Assembly: GCF_013394695.1 (NCBI RefSeq)
Contig: NZ_CP058258.1
Coordinates: forward strand, 1,136,001-1,200,000
Length of the DNA: 64,000 nt
Source of the DNA: Streptococcus sp. oral taxon 061
Lineage (GTDB): Bacteria > Bacillota > Bacilli > Lactobacillales > Streptococcaceae
Reading direction: 5' to 3'
The notes beneath the pieces are model-generated. The model did no database searches. It saw only the letters and a program-made list of their open reading frames with translations, and was not told the DNA's origin. Of the stretch, positions 9,118-17,534 are shown piece by piece. Numbering within the stretch: the first letter of the stretch is position 1; each line of letters starts with the position of its first letter. A program made the translations under genes and the position numbers.

Positions 9118-9222
9118 ACCTCGCGTCTTTATTTCCTTGCTCTGGAAAAAATGATTTACAAAATCATGCCTCGCTTTCTTATTTCTTGGCTCGGGAAAAA
9201 TTCGTTTACAAGACGAATTTTT
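9118..9222 (+). repeat. Tandem repeat of two units with unit-specific hairpins, downstream of rsmG
   Basis: Two imperfect units with a 50-base period each consist of a conserved core (CCTCGC, T/C-rich run, TATTT, then GGCTCGGG or GCTCTGG, A-run) followed by a different hairpin. Unit A has ATGATTT/AAATCAT (9151-9167). Unit B has AAAAATTCGT/ACGAATTTTT (9196-9222). Hairpin B with its T-run would end rsmG transcripts. The same core recurs at 49.7 kb with GC-rich hairpins, so this is a dispersed repeat family. Confidence 0.7.
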
Positions 9223-9233
9223 TCTGCTATACT
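9205..9233 (+). promoter_or_regulatory. pyrP promoter, partly inside a terminator hairpin
   Basis: TTTACA (9205-9210), a 17-base spacer and an extended -10 TGC-TATACT (9228-9233) form the promoter. The -35 box is the loop of the hairpin that probably ends rsmG, so one sequence serves as terminator RNA for one gene and promoter DNA for the next. Confidence 0.75.
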
Positions 9234-9255
9234 ATCTTAAGCAAAGGTTTTTAAT

Positions 9256-9376
9256 GTCATCCCGTGAGGTGACGAAGACGCAGAAATATATGAAATTCTT
9301 TAAGAATGAGATAATTCTCTTTTTAAAGAAGTCTTACTCTGAGAGCCTATTGCTGTAAAATAATGGGCTCTTTTTT
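9256..9376 (+). promoter_or_regulatory. PyrR-dependent attenuator of pyrP
   Basis: GTCATCCCGTGAGGTGAC (9256-9273) is a short hairpin exposing the AUCCCGUGAGGU core recognised by PyrR. Downstream, AGAGCC (9342-9347) pairs with GGCTCT (9366-9371), followed by TTTTT, the intrinsic terminator. pyrP starts 29 bases later. High UMP should shut off uracil uptake together with the pyr operon. Confidence 0.87.
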
Positions 9377-9399
9377 GATGCCCAAAAAGTGAGGTATTT

Positions 9400-10683
9400 A
9401 TGAAACAAGAATCAACTGTTGATTTGTTACTCGACGTTGACCAACGTCCTTCTTTTGGTAAGGGAATCCTACTCAGTTTCCAGCACGTGTTTGCCATGTT
9501 TGGTGCAACCATCTTGGTACCATTGATTTTGGGAATGCCTGTATCTGTTGCCCTCTTTGCTTCAGGGGTTGGTACCCTCATCTATATGATTGCAACAGGT
9601 TTTAGAGTTCCTGTTTATCTTGGTTCTTCTTTCGCCTTTATTACAGCTATGTCACTTGCCATGAAAGAAATGGGGGGTGATGTATCTGCTGCTCAGACAG
9701 GGGTTATCCTAACTGGTTTTGTTTATGTCCTTGTTGCTGCAAGTGTTCGCTTCGCAGGTACAAAATGGATTGATAAACTCTTGCCTCCAATCATTATTGG
9801 TCCTATGATTATCGTTATCGGTCTTGGGCTTGCTGGTTCTGCCGTAACCAATGCTGGTCTTGTAGCTGACGGCAACTGGAAAAATGCTCTTGTAGCTGTG
9901 GTTACCTTCCTCATCGCTGCTTTTATCAATACAAAAGGAAAAGGTTTCCTTCGTATCATTCCTTTCCTCTTTGCAATTATTGGTGGATATCTCTTCGCGC
10001 TAGCACTTGGCTTAGTTGACTTCACTCCTGTTCTTCAAGCTAACTGGTTCGAAATTCCAGGCTTCTACCTACCATTTAGCACAGGTGGTGCCTTCAAAGA
10101 ATACAACCTTTACTTCGGTCCAGAGACAATCGCAATCTTACCAATCGCGATCGTAACAATCTCAGAACACATTGGAGACCACACGGTCTTGAGCCAAATC
10201 TGTGGCCGTCAATTCTTGAAAGAACCAGGTCTTCACCGTACCCTTCTTGGTGACGGTATCGCAACATCAGTATCTGCCTTCCTTGGTGGTCCTGCTAATA
10301 CTACTTACGGTGAAAATACTGGGGTGATCGGTATGACTCGTATCGCTTCTGTCTCAGTTATCCGTAATGCAGCCTTTATCGCAATTGCCCTTAGCTTCCT
10401 TGGTAAATTCACTGCCTTGATTTCTACAATCCCTAGTGCCGTACTTGGTGGTATGTCTATCCTTCTTTATGGGGTTATCGCCAGCAACGGTTTGAAAGTT
10501 TTGATCAAGGAACGTGTAGACTTTGGTCAAATGCGTAATCTTATCATCGCAAGTGCCATGTTGGTACTTGGACTTGGTGGAGCAATCCTTAAACTTGGTC
10601 CAGTTACCCTTTCAGGTACTGCTCTATCAGCTATGACAGGTATTCTTTTGAACTTGATCTTGCCATACGAAAATAAAGAATAA
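9400..10683 (+). CDS. pyrP: Uracil permease (NCS2/UraA family)
   Basis: This is a 427-residue integral membrane protein with about 12-14 hydrophobic segments and family motifs: the N-terminal FQHVFAMFGATILVPLILGMP, the acidic substrate region TISEHIGDHTVLSQICGR, and GGPANTTYGENTGVIGMT. It imports uracil for salvage. SD GTGAGG precedes the ATG. The PyrR attenuator directly upstream supports the uracil assignment over xanthine. A terminator follows at 10.7 kb. Confidence 0.95.
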   Translation: MKQESTVDLLLDVDQRPSFGKGILLSFQHVFAMFGATILVPLILGMPVSVALFASGVGTLIYMIATGFRVPVYLGSSFAFITAMSLAMKEMGGDVSAAQTGVILTGFVYVLVAASVRFAGTKWIDKLLPPIIIGPMIIVIGLGLAGSAVTNAGLVADGNWKNALVAVVTFLIAAFINTKGKGFLRIIPFLFAIIGGYLFALALGLVDFTPVLQANWFEIPGFYLPFSTGGAFKEYNLYFGPETIAILPIAIVTISEHIGDHTVLSQICGRQFLKEPGLHRTLLGDGIATSVSAFLGGPANTTYGENTGVIGMTRIASVSVIRNAAFIAIALSFLGKFTALISTIPSAVLGGMSILLYGVIASNGLKVLIKERVDFGQMRNLIIASAMLVLGLGGAILKLGPVTLSGTALSAMTGILLNLILPYENKE

Positions 10684-10696
10684 ATTTCATTCATAA

Positions 10697-10725
10697 AAAA
10701 ATCCACTCGAGTGAGTGGATTTTTT
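10697..10725. terminator. Bidirectional terminator after pyrP
   Basis: AATCCACTC and GAGTGGATT form a stem with a 4-base loop and flanking A and T runs on both sides. It serves pyrP (plus) and the CPBP gene (minus), whose stop codon lies a few bases away. Confidence 0.88.
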
Positions 10726-10727
10726 GC

Positions 10728-11486
10728 TTAAGTCCCCCAAGCAATCAAGAGGTACAAGAGACTTGAACCAAACATATCTGCAAGAGCATGCATAAGAAAG
10801 AATGGCAGTAAATTCTTGACTACATACTTGTACAAGAAATAATAGAATAGTCCATATACAAGCCCAATAACTAAGGCCCAGAGTAATCCTTGGTAGGTAT
10901 GAAAAGAAATCCTGATAATTACGGAGTAAACTAGGACTAACCACTTATGTTTTTCTTTGACTGAAGTCAGTAAGCCCAAGAAGAAAAATTCTTCGTAAAA
11001 ACCATTTAATAAAGCATAACCAATGGCCATTGGTGTTAAAGCCATGAATTTTCTAATAATCTCCATGGGATCTATAAAAGGGATCAACTGAGGATTAAAA
11101 TAATTATACTCACCACTAAGGGTTGTTACAATATCTCCAATTATTCCAACAACTGCAAAGATAAGGGGAACCCAAATCAAAACTGACCAAGAAAAGCGAA
11201 TTGGAAGCTGTTTAAAATCATAATTTCGAATCAAAAGATAGAGGAAAGTAATCCCTAGCATAATCAACTGGAAATTGAAATTACTAGAATAAGCTGCTCC
11301 ATCACTTGCTACATTTGACGCAGTATCCACGACACTGGTAACAGTTGAAGGCGATAGACTCTCCATAAATTGTTGTGTGGAACGGATGATAAACTCTCCA
11401 AACATTAAAATAGTGATGATTAAGATATCGAACCATTTTAAGTATCTTAAAGGTTTAGCAGGATGAATACTTTGTATAAAATTCAT
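10728..11486 (-). CDS. CPBP (Abi/CAAX-protease-like) family membrane protein with altered motif 1
   Basis: The 252-residue polytopic membrane protein has about seven hydrophobic segments. The C-terminal half has the CPBP layout: motif 1 NGFYEEFFFLGLL, motif 2 IRISFHTYQGL, motif 3 FFLMHALADMF. The usual EExxxR has Leu where Arg is expected, so peptidase activity is uncertain. In streptococci such proteins are often tied to bacteriocin self-immunity, but no bacteriocin genes are adjacent. It is monocistronic, with SD GGAGG before ATG 11486. Confidence 0.8.
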   Translation of the reverse strand: MNFIQSIHPAKPLRYLKWFDILIITILMFGEFIIRSTQQFMESLSPSTVTSVVDTASNVASDGAAYSSNFNFQLIMLGITFLYLLIRNYDFKQLPIRFSWSVLIWVPLIFAVVGIIGDIVTTLSGEYNYFNPQLIPFIDPMEIIRKFMALTPMAIGYALLNGFYEEFFFLGLLTSVKEKHKWLVLVYSVIIRISFHTYQGLLWALVIGLVYGLFYYFLYKYVVKNLLPFFLMHALADMFGSSLLYLLIAWGT

Positions 11487-11563
11487 ATTTCCTCCGTTTA
11501 GCTTATTTTTCTAACTTTATTATAAACTTTCAATCTTAAAATTATATAAATTAATGCAGAACA

Positions 11564-11591
11564 TAAAAAACAACCTCTTTATAAGGTTGTT
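11564..11591 (-). terminator. Terminator of the cppA-hydrolase-EamA operon
   Basis: On the minus strand AACAACCT and AGGTTGTT form an 8-bp stem followed by TTTTT. It lies just past the stop of the EamA gene at 11598. Confidence 0.85.
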
Positions 11592-11597
11592 CTGTCT

Positions 11598-12509
11598 TTA
11601 AATAGACTTGTGTTTCTTTTCTAGCATTAAATCCTTTAAAGAAATAATAGTTACAGCCAACAAAATCATTGCCATACCAAGAAAATCTACAGGATAAAAA
11701 ATATCTCCCATAATCATAAAGGCAAAAAACACCGCAGAGATTGGCTCAATCGACGCCAGAAGACTAGATTTGACTGGTCCAACCATACTGGCTCCCTTGA
11801 GAAAAGCTGTGTAGGCAAAAACCGTTCCAATAAGAATAATTCCAGCAAAGGCTAGAAAAATATCAAATGACATAGGAATTCTAGCGCCGATAATTCCAGT
11901 AAATGGAACTGCCACAAAACCAGAAATGGTCATTCCAACACCAATAACCAAAATGCTCCCCCACTTTTGAATCAGTTTAATGGGTAAAATGATATACAAA
12001 GCATAGGTTAAAGCAGAGAACAAGCCCCAAAAGAGACCTGCTGGTGTCATAGAGAGCTGATCCATTTGACCGTGAGTCGCAATTAAAAAGGTTCCACCTA
12101 TAGCCAAAAACATAGAAATGATTTCTGCTATAGTAGGGGCTACCTTATCTTTGATGCATGTGTAAGCCAAGATTCCAACAGGACAGACATATTGAAGAAC
12201 TGTCGCTGTGCCAGCATTTGTCTCCTGAATGGCTGATAGATAAGCCAATTGATTTAGAAAGAGACCAAATAAAGAAAATAGCAAGAGAGAAAAGAGACTT
12301 GATTTATCCTTTAAAAAAGCTAGAAATTGTTCCTTAGACTTTATATAGGACAATAGAACCAAGAGGAGACCAGCAACAATCAAACGGATATTGGTCAGAA
12401 CTAGAGCTGAAATCCTATGAGCCATCAGGTACTGCCCACTGGTTCCAGATAGTCCCCAAGCGATACCTGCAATGACTGTAAATAGAGTTCCTTTTAACGC
12501 TTTAGACAT
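11598..12509 (-). CDS. EamA/DMT superfamily transporter
   Basis: This 303-residue protein has ten predicted membrane helices in two EamA repeats; the first begins FTVIAGIAWGLSGTSGQYL and the second near AGLFWGLFSALTYALYIILP. The SLLASIEPISAVFFA segment near the end of repeat 2 is typical. It is probably a metabolite exporter or importer; the substrate cannot be read. It starts 9 bases after the serine hydrolase stop with a good ribosome site, so it is the third gene of the cppA operon. Confidence 0.85.
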   Translation of the reverse strand: MSKALKGTLFTVIAGIAWGLSGTSGQYLMAHRISALVLTNIRLIVAGLLLVLLSYIKSKEQFLAFLKDKSSLFSLLLFSLFGLFLNQLAYLSAIQETNAGTATVLQYVCPVGILAYTCIKDKVAPTIAEIISMFLAIGGTFLIATHGQMDQLSMTPAGLFWGLFSALTYALYIILPIKLIQKWGSILVIGVGMTISGFVAVPFTGIIGARIPMSFDIFLAFAGIILIGTVFAYTAFLKGASMVGPVKSSLLASIEPISAVFFAFMIMGDIFYPVDFLGMAMILLAVTIISLKDLMLEKKHKSI

Positions 12510-12518
12510 GAGCCCTCC

Positions 12519-13451
12519 CTAGTCTGCTTCACGAATTAAGTCCATGACCTGATTACGGTCTATGATCCACCGAGCACGCTCGTCCTTTTCGTAGGTTCTA
12601 TTGGACAAGAAAATAGCAGCTTCCTGCTTCTTACGATTCCACATGATAAAGGTTCCAGTATAGCCTGTATGGTCTAGCCAATCTCCTTCAATATTCCAGG
12701 ATAAGGAGCGCTCTTTATCATCTAAATCTGAGAAATTCTGGCTCAAATCTTCAGCAAAATCATCCTGTAAATAATGCTCTAGGAAGATTTTTAAATCCTT
12801 CACAGTTGAAAACAATCCAGCACTCCCTGCATGTTTCCCAAGCAAACGTGCCTTTGGATCATGCACCACTCCTGCTTTCTGACCACGAACAGTCGGCACA
12901 GCACTGGTTACAGGACCAAACCTCGTTTCCTTCATCCTCCATGGATCCAAAACTTGCTCTTGCAAAATCTGATCCAAGTCCTTATCAAAATATCTTTCCA
13001 AGAGAAAACCTAGCAAGAGAAAGTGCACATCTGAATATAGAAAGGCTCGCTTCTCCCTACGATTAAGATGAAACATAGCTTCTTTCAATTCTTCTGCATT
13101 CAACTGGTCACGATTGGGAATATAAGGGTCCAAGTCTGTGGCATGAGTGAGGAGTTGACGAATTGTGATATCTTGATAGTCAGAGTCAGGTAAAAATTCC
13201 GTCACTGACTTTTCTATATCTAATTCCCCTTGATGCCATAAGAAAGTTAAGACAGTTCCAACTCCGACAACTTTGCTCACACTTGCCAAATCATAGACTA
13301 AACCTTGACAAGTCTGCTCTCCAATTTCTGGATCTGCTTCTCCGAGGTAGCAATCAGACCATTCACCATCCCGATAATACGCAAAAGAGGCACCAGGATA
13401 AATCCCTGCCTCAATTTGTTGCTTTATTTTTTGAATGATTTCTTGTTTCAT
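12519..13451 (-). CDS. Serine hydrolase of the class C beta-lactamase/esterase fold
   Basis: There are 310 residues without signal peptide or membrane anchor. The three active-site motifs are present: SVSK (SxxK), YSD (in place of YxN) and HTG in LDHTGYTGTF. The lack of an export signal argues against a role as a wall-acting penicillin-binding protein and favours a cytoplasmic esterase or peptidase. Its start overlaps the cppA stop by four bases (ATGA), so the two are translationally coupled. The substrate is unknown. Confidence 0.85.
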   Translation of the reverse strand: MKQEIIQKIKQQIEAGIYPGASFAYYRDGEWSDCYLGEADPEIGEQTCQGLVYDLASVSKVVGVGTVLTFLWHQGELDIEKSVTEFLPDSDYQDITIRQLLTHATDLDPYIPNRDQLNAEELKEAMFHLNRREKRAFLYSDVHFLLLGFLLERYFDKDLDQILQEQVLDPWRMKETRFGPVTSAVPTVRGQKAGVVHDPKARLLGKHAGSAGLFSTVKDLKIFLEHYLQDDFAEDLSQNFSDLDDKERSLSWNIEGDWLDHTGYTGTFIMWNRKKQEAAIFLSNRTYEKDERARWIIDRNQVMDLIREAD

Positions 13452-14173
13452 ACTTCTTCAAACCACAATTCGATATTGTTGGCATCCTTAGTTAGGAAAA
13501 ACTTCTCAGACTTAGGAATAAAGTAACCTGCAGTTTCAAAACGTTGACGGAGACTAGCCAATTCAAGTTCTTTTACTTGGAATTTCAACATAGACAAATC
13601 CCAAGTAACATTATTTTCAACGAGCAAATCACTACCTTGAGCTTGTTTAAAAGCTAGGCTAGTTTCGATTTCCTCTTTTTCAAGCAGGCTCGTCGTTTCA
13701 TCAGGCAAGTTAATCTCTACTGAAATATCAAATGCTGTCAAATACTGCATCTTCTCATCTTTTGAGAAAGTAACAGTTTCATCAAACTTTCTCAAATCTT
13801 TGATGTCATCTTCCGCATGGATAAGGACAAGGTCCCCTTCCGGAGAAAGAGCTTCAAAAGCAAATCCCTTATTTCCTTTATAGAGTTGAGGAAGTTTTTC
13901 CATTCTAGCTAGTAAGGCTTCAATCTCGGATGGATTCGCTACTTTTACAATCAATCTAGCTAATTTTTTGATCCCTTCAACCTTACGGCTTCTCATACTT
14001 GGTGATTCTTCTAAAACCAATTTTTCAATGCCTGACTGGTCTCCTAGCGATAAGAAAGCCGACTCTTCAAGCAAGGGTTTCATACCCAAGGTTTGGATAT
14101 AAAACAATTCATTTAATCTTCTATTATTTATCTTTAGCGTCGGGATCATACGCACAATTTGATTTACATTCAT
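13448..14173 (-). CDS. cppA: CppA family protein (C3-degrading proteinase homologue, VOC-like fold)
   Basis: 241 residues resemble pneumococcal CppA, named for reported complement C3 degradation. It has two CppA domains, an N-terminal VOC/glyoxalase-like half (IVRMIPTLKINNRRLNELFYIQTLGMK) and a C-terminal half ending EKFFLTKDANNIELWFEEV. There is no signal peptide and no classical protease motif, so the proteinase label rests on literature rather than sequence. I chose ATG 14173 (GGAGG five bases upstream) over a GTG at 14188. It is first of the three-gene operon. Confidence 0.85.
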   Translation of the reverse strand: MNVNQIVRMIPTLKINNRRLNELFYIQTLGMKPLLEESAFLSLGDQSGIEKLVLEESPSMRSRKVEGIKKLARLIVKVANPSEIEALLARMEKLPQLYKGNKGFAFEALSPEGDLVLIHAEDDIKDLRKFDETVTFSKDEKMQYLTAFDISVEINLPDETTSLLEKEEIETSLAFKQAQGSDLLVENNVTWDLSMLKFQVKELELASLRQRFETAGYFIPKSEKFFLTKDANNIELWFEEV

Positions 14174-14268
14174 AAATTCCTCCAACACTTTTTATTTTAA
14201 AGGATTTTATTTCATTTTACAAGTTATTCAACTAAAAACTTTAACTATATTAACCCCTTGAGTAGTTA

Positions 14269-14294
14269 ACCCCCTTCGCATATCCGAAGGGGGT
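14269..14294. terminator. Strong GC-rich stem-loop, probably a terminator
   Basis: ACCCCCTTCG and CGAAGGGGGT form a perfect 10-bp stem with a 6-base loop. The T-rich tail (CTTGTTTTATTTT) is on the plus side, yet the neighbouring genes on both sides read minus. It may end transcription of the 14322-15140 gene despite the poor minus-strand tail, or block antisense reading. Confidence 0.65.
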
Positions 14295-14321
14295 CTTGTT
14301 TTATTTTAGTAAAATTATTTG

Positions 14322-15140
14322 TTAGTTCTTCCAAGAAAGTTCTGCTTGAAGACCATAGTGATCACTGACCTGTGGACTTTGTTTTCCATCAAAGACAACA
14401 TGTAATGTTTCTACCTGTATATCCTTTGTCGTAAAGGCATAATCAATTCGAAGTGGTTCTGTATTTCCCTTCCAACCATCAATTTCAGGCGGAACAGTGT
14501 AACTACCACTTCTTTCTTTTGCAACTTCAAATGCATCTTGTAAGTTTAGTGGACTAGCTAAAATAGCTTGGTAACCCTCTTGGCCTGCAGGATTATTAAA
14601 ATCACCTGCTAGCAAGAGTGGCTTCTTCAATTCTTTCAGAACTGCTTCAAAGCGCGCCCATTCCTCTTGGAAGCCTTTATCCCACCAAGAGAGATGGACA
14701 CTCGCAACTGCAAGTTCTTTACCTTCAACTACTGTCTCTGCTAGAGCAACTCGACGAGTGTGGTAATCTGTCGGATCATCTACATCTGAAACCAAAATTT
14801 CACGCGCTTCAATTGGTGTTTTAGATAGGATTGCAACACCTTCATGGTAACGATCATAACCAATATGGTTGTAGGCCCAAGTCCAATAATAGTTTTGACC
14901 TTGCTCAGCTAAGTGTTCTACCAAGAGACGAACATAGTGGTCTTGATGAATCGGCTCAGCAGATGGTAATGGCTGATAAAGTGCACCAGCTTCTACTTGC
15001 GCTGAAGTAATTTCCTGGTTAATTTCCTGAAAACAAATCAAATCATAACTGTTTTCAAGTATATCTTGAAGTAAAAGTTGAAACTTTTGTTCAGGATCTT
15101 TTTCCATCCAACTATGAGTATTGAGTGTTAAAAACTTCAT
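14322..15140 (-). CDS. Endonuclease/exonuclease/phosphatase-fold hydrolase
   Basis: 272 residues with EEP-fold landmarks: N-terminal LTLNTHSW, metal-binding Glu in ICFQEIN, SVHLSWWD, LLLAGDFNNPAG and C-terminal VSDHYGLQAEL. There is no signal peptide, so a secreted sphingomyelinase role is unlikely; an intracellular phosphodiesterase or phosphatase fits better. A position beside ptsG is, as I recall, found in other streptococci. Start ATG 15140 follows AGGAG. Confidence 0.87.
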   Translation of the reverse strand: MKFLTLNTHSWMEKDPEQKFQLLLQDILENSYDLICFQEINQEITSAQVEAGALYQPLPSAEPIHQDHYVRLLVEHLAEQGQNYYWTWAYNHIGYDRYHEGVAILSKTPIEAREILVSDVDDPTDYHTRRVALAETVVEGKELAVASVHLSWWDKGFQEEWARFEAVLKELKKPLLLAGDFNNPAGQEGYQAILASPLNLQDAFEVAKERSGSYTVPPEIDGWKGNTEPLRIDYAFTTKDIQVETLHVVFDGKQSPQVSDHYGLQAELSWKN

Positions 15141-15151
15141 GCTTTTCTCCT

Positions 15152-15185
15152 ATTAAACAAGAGGTTGGAAATAGCTTCCAACCTC
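15152..15185 (-). terminator. Terminator between ptsG and the EEP gene
   Basis: GAGGTTGGAA and TTCCAACCTC form a perfect 10-bp stem with a 5-base loop. The minus-strand tail is TTGTTTAAT, a weak U-run, so some readthrough from ptsG into the next gene is plausible. Confidence 0.8.
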
Positions 15186-15192
15186 CTAAATA

Positions 15193-17379
15193 TTACAATT
15201 CTACTTTTGCAACTGCTGTTTTAGCTGCAAGAGAACCTGTTTGTTGTAATTTAACTGATTTGATCGCGTCACCATTTGTGAAGACAACTACAGTTGTAGT
15301 TTCACGACCAGCTTCACGGATAGCACCCAAGTCAGCTTTGACCAAGAGATCACCAGCAGCGACTGTTTGACCTTCTGAAACCATTACTTCAAATGGTTTT
15401 CCTTCAAGACTTACAGTATCAAGACCAATGTGAACAAGAACTTCAAGACCTGCTTCAGTTACAAGACCAAGAGCATGTTTAGTTGGGAAGACGCTTGATA
15501 CAGTACCAGAAACTGGAGATACAATGTTTCCATTTGCTGGTTCTACTGCAAATCCATCACCCATCATTTTTTGTGAGAAGACTGGATCTTTAACTTGTTC
15601 CAATTCAATCACTTGACCGTCAGCAACTGAATAAACTTCTTCAGTTACACCTTTGTAGACAACAGTATCTTTTTGAGTTGCTGCCATTTGACTTGGAAGA
15701 GTTTCAGGAATCACTTCACCTGAGTCAAGAATATCTTGGATATCTGATTTCAAAACGTCAGCTTTAGGTCCGTAGATAGCTTGGACACCTTGTCCTTTCA
15801 TGACAAGTCCCATAGCTCCTTCAGCTTTCCATTGTTCTTCTGTTCCAACTTTTTCAGCATCTTGTACAGTAACACGAAGACGAGTCATACATGCGTCGAC
15901 ATCAACGATGTTGGCACGTCCACCGAGAAGGTTGATGATGTTAACTGCTTGAGAAGCTTCTGCAACTTTAGTTTCACCAGCAGCTGAAGATTCAGATGAA
16001 CCATCTGCATTTTCGTAGTTACCGTTACGTCCTGGAGTTGCATAGTTGAATTTCTTAATCATGAAGTTAGCGATGAAGTACATGATAAATCCAAAGAGTA
16101 CTGTAACCCAGATAAAGTTAATGATATCCATACCAAGACCAGCGTTGATAGCTAGCGGAGTACGAGTCAAGAATTCGATTGAACCGAATGAGTGAACACG
16201 AAGGTTCACAATATCAGCCATTGCAAAGGCAGCACCTTGAACAAGAGCGTAAACAAGGTAAAGAGGTGTTGCGATGAACATGAACATGTACTCAATTGGT
16301 TCAGTTACCCCTGTCAAGAATGTTGCAAGAGCAGTTGCGATCATCATACCTTTGTATTGGTGTTTCTTATCTGGATCAACGTTACGGTAGATAGCCACAA
16401 TTATACCCATCAAGATACCAAACGAACCGATCATTTGTCCAACTTTGAAACGAGCTGGATGTACTGTATCTAACAAGTGTTGGTATTGACCTGCGTCAGT
16501 ACCTTTAAGGTTTACAAGGTCTGTTACCCATGCAAGCCAAAGTGGATCTTGTCCAAATACTTGAGTGCCTTTTGCTGCACCAGTTAACACATCATAAGTA
16601 CCACCAAGAGCTGTATAGTTCATTGGGATAGTCAACATGTGGTGAAGTCCGAATGGCAAGAGCAAGCGTTCCAAAGTACCATACAAGAATGGTGCAAGAA
16701 CTGGTGCTGTTTCTTGTGAATTGGCAATCCAGATACCGAAGTTGTTGATACCTGTTTGAACAACTGGCCAGAAAGCTGAAAGAAGAATTGCAGCGATTGC
16801 TGAGCGAAGAATAACTACAAATGGTACAAAACGTTTCCCGTTAAAGAATGAAAGGGCATCAGGAAGTTTACGGAAATTATAGTATTTGTTAAATGCAGTC
16901 GCTCCAACAAAACCTGAGATAATCCCTACAAATACCCCCATGTTAAGGGCTGGTGCCTCAAGTACACTAATGAAGTAATCAGCAACCTTGATAGATCCAC
17001 CAAAGATTGTTGAAACCATAGCGTTAGGATCTTTCAACATATCCCCTGATACACCGAAGATTGTACCAGTGATACGGTTAATAAGGATAAATGCAAGACC
17101 TGCCGCAAAAGCACCACCAGCACGTTCTTTAGCCCAGCTTCCTCCAATAGCGAGGGCAAACAAAATATGAAGGTTACCGATAACTCCCCAACCAATTTGC
17201 TCTAGTACGCCACCAGTAATAACTAGGGGAGCAAGGTTTGGGTCAATCATTGCAAGTGACTTACCGATTGAGATCATCAATCCAGCCGCTGGCATAACAG
17301 CGATAACCACCATTAGAGCCTTACCGAATTTCTGCCAAAATTCGAAAGACAAGACATTTTTGAATGTATCTTTCATCAT
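15193..17379 (-). CDS. ptsG: PTS glucose transporter, fused EIIC-EIIB-EIIA
   Basis: 728 residues. The EIIC domain (about 1-430) has some ten membrane helices and the GITEPIEY-like motif TGVTEPIEYMF. EIIB (about 470-550) has the phospho-Cys in DVDACMTRLRV. EIIA (about 580-728) has the phospho-His650 in LEVLVHIGLDTV. It imports and phosphorylates glucose and related sugars using HPr phosphate. A cre-like palindrome and a consensus promoter lie upstream, consistent with CcpA control. Confidence 0.93.
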   Translation of the reverse strand: MMKDTFKNVLSFEFWQKFGKALMVVIAVMPAAGLMISIGKSLAMIDPNLAPLVITGGVLEQIGWGVIGNLHILFALAIGGSWAKERAGGAFAAGLAFILINRITGTIFGVSGDMLKDPNAMVSTIFGGSIKVADYFISVLEAPALNMGVFVGIISGFVGATAFNKYYNFRKLPDALSFFNGKRFVPFVVILRSAIAAILLSAFWPVVQTGINNFGIWIANSQETAPVLAPFLYGTLERLLLPFGLHHMLTIPMNYTALGGTYDVLTGAAKGTQVFGQDPLWLAWVTDLVNLKGTDAGQYQHLLDTVHPARFKVGQMIGSFGILMGIIVAIYRNVDPDKKHQYKGMMIATALATFLTGVTEPIEYMFMFIATPLYLVYALVQGAAFAMADIVNLRVHSFGSIEFLTRTPLAINAGLGMDIINFIWVTVLFGFIMYFIANFMIKKFNYATPGRNGNYENADGSSESSAAGETKVAEASQAVNIINLLGGRANIVDVDACMTRLRVTVQDAEKVGTEEQWKAEGAMGLVMKGQGVQAIYGPKADVLKSDIQDILDSGEVIPETLPSQMAATQKDTVVYKGVTEEVYSVADGQVIELEQVKDPVFSQKMMGDGFAVEPANGNIVSPVSGTVSSVFPTKHALGLVTEAGLEVLVHIGLDTVSLEGKPFEVMVSEGQTVAAGDLLVKADLGAIREAGRETTTVVVFTNGDAIKSVKLQQTGSLAAKTAVAKVEL

Positions 17380-17404
17380 TCAAATCTCCTTTTATATTTA
17401 TTAG

Positions 17405-17430
17405 GCAAACGTTTTACGAAAACGTTTGCA
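17405..17430 (-). promoter_or_regulatory. Palindromic cre (CcpA) site ahead of ptsG
   Basis: GCAAACGTTTT and AAAACGTTTGC are perfect 11-base arms around ACG. CGAAAACGTTTGCA (17417-17430) fits the cre consensus TGWAARCGYTWNCW with one mismatch. It lies just downstream of the ptsG -10 box, where CcpA or another LacI-type repressor could block elongation. Confidence 0.75.
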
Positions 17431-17445
17431 CTTGTTTGTGACTTA

Positions 17446-17473
17446 ATTATACCACTTTTTATTTTTTTGTAAA
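17446..17473 (-). promoter_or_regulatory. ptsG promoter
   Basis: On the minus strand TTTACA (17468-17473), a 16-base A-rich spacer and a perfect TATAAT (17446-17451) form the promoter. The leader is about 60 bases and contains the cre palindrome. Confidence 0.8.
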
Positions 17474-17534
17474 GGCTTTTTTTAAAATTTTTTTCTGTCC
17501 AATCATTTCAATATCTCTCACTTATTTGCTGACT

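Noticed and set aside
9723..10025. 100-codon ORF antisense to pyrP
   Set aside because: No ribosome site; basic, low-complexity composition typical of the antisense of a membrane-protein gene.
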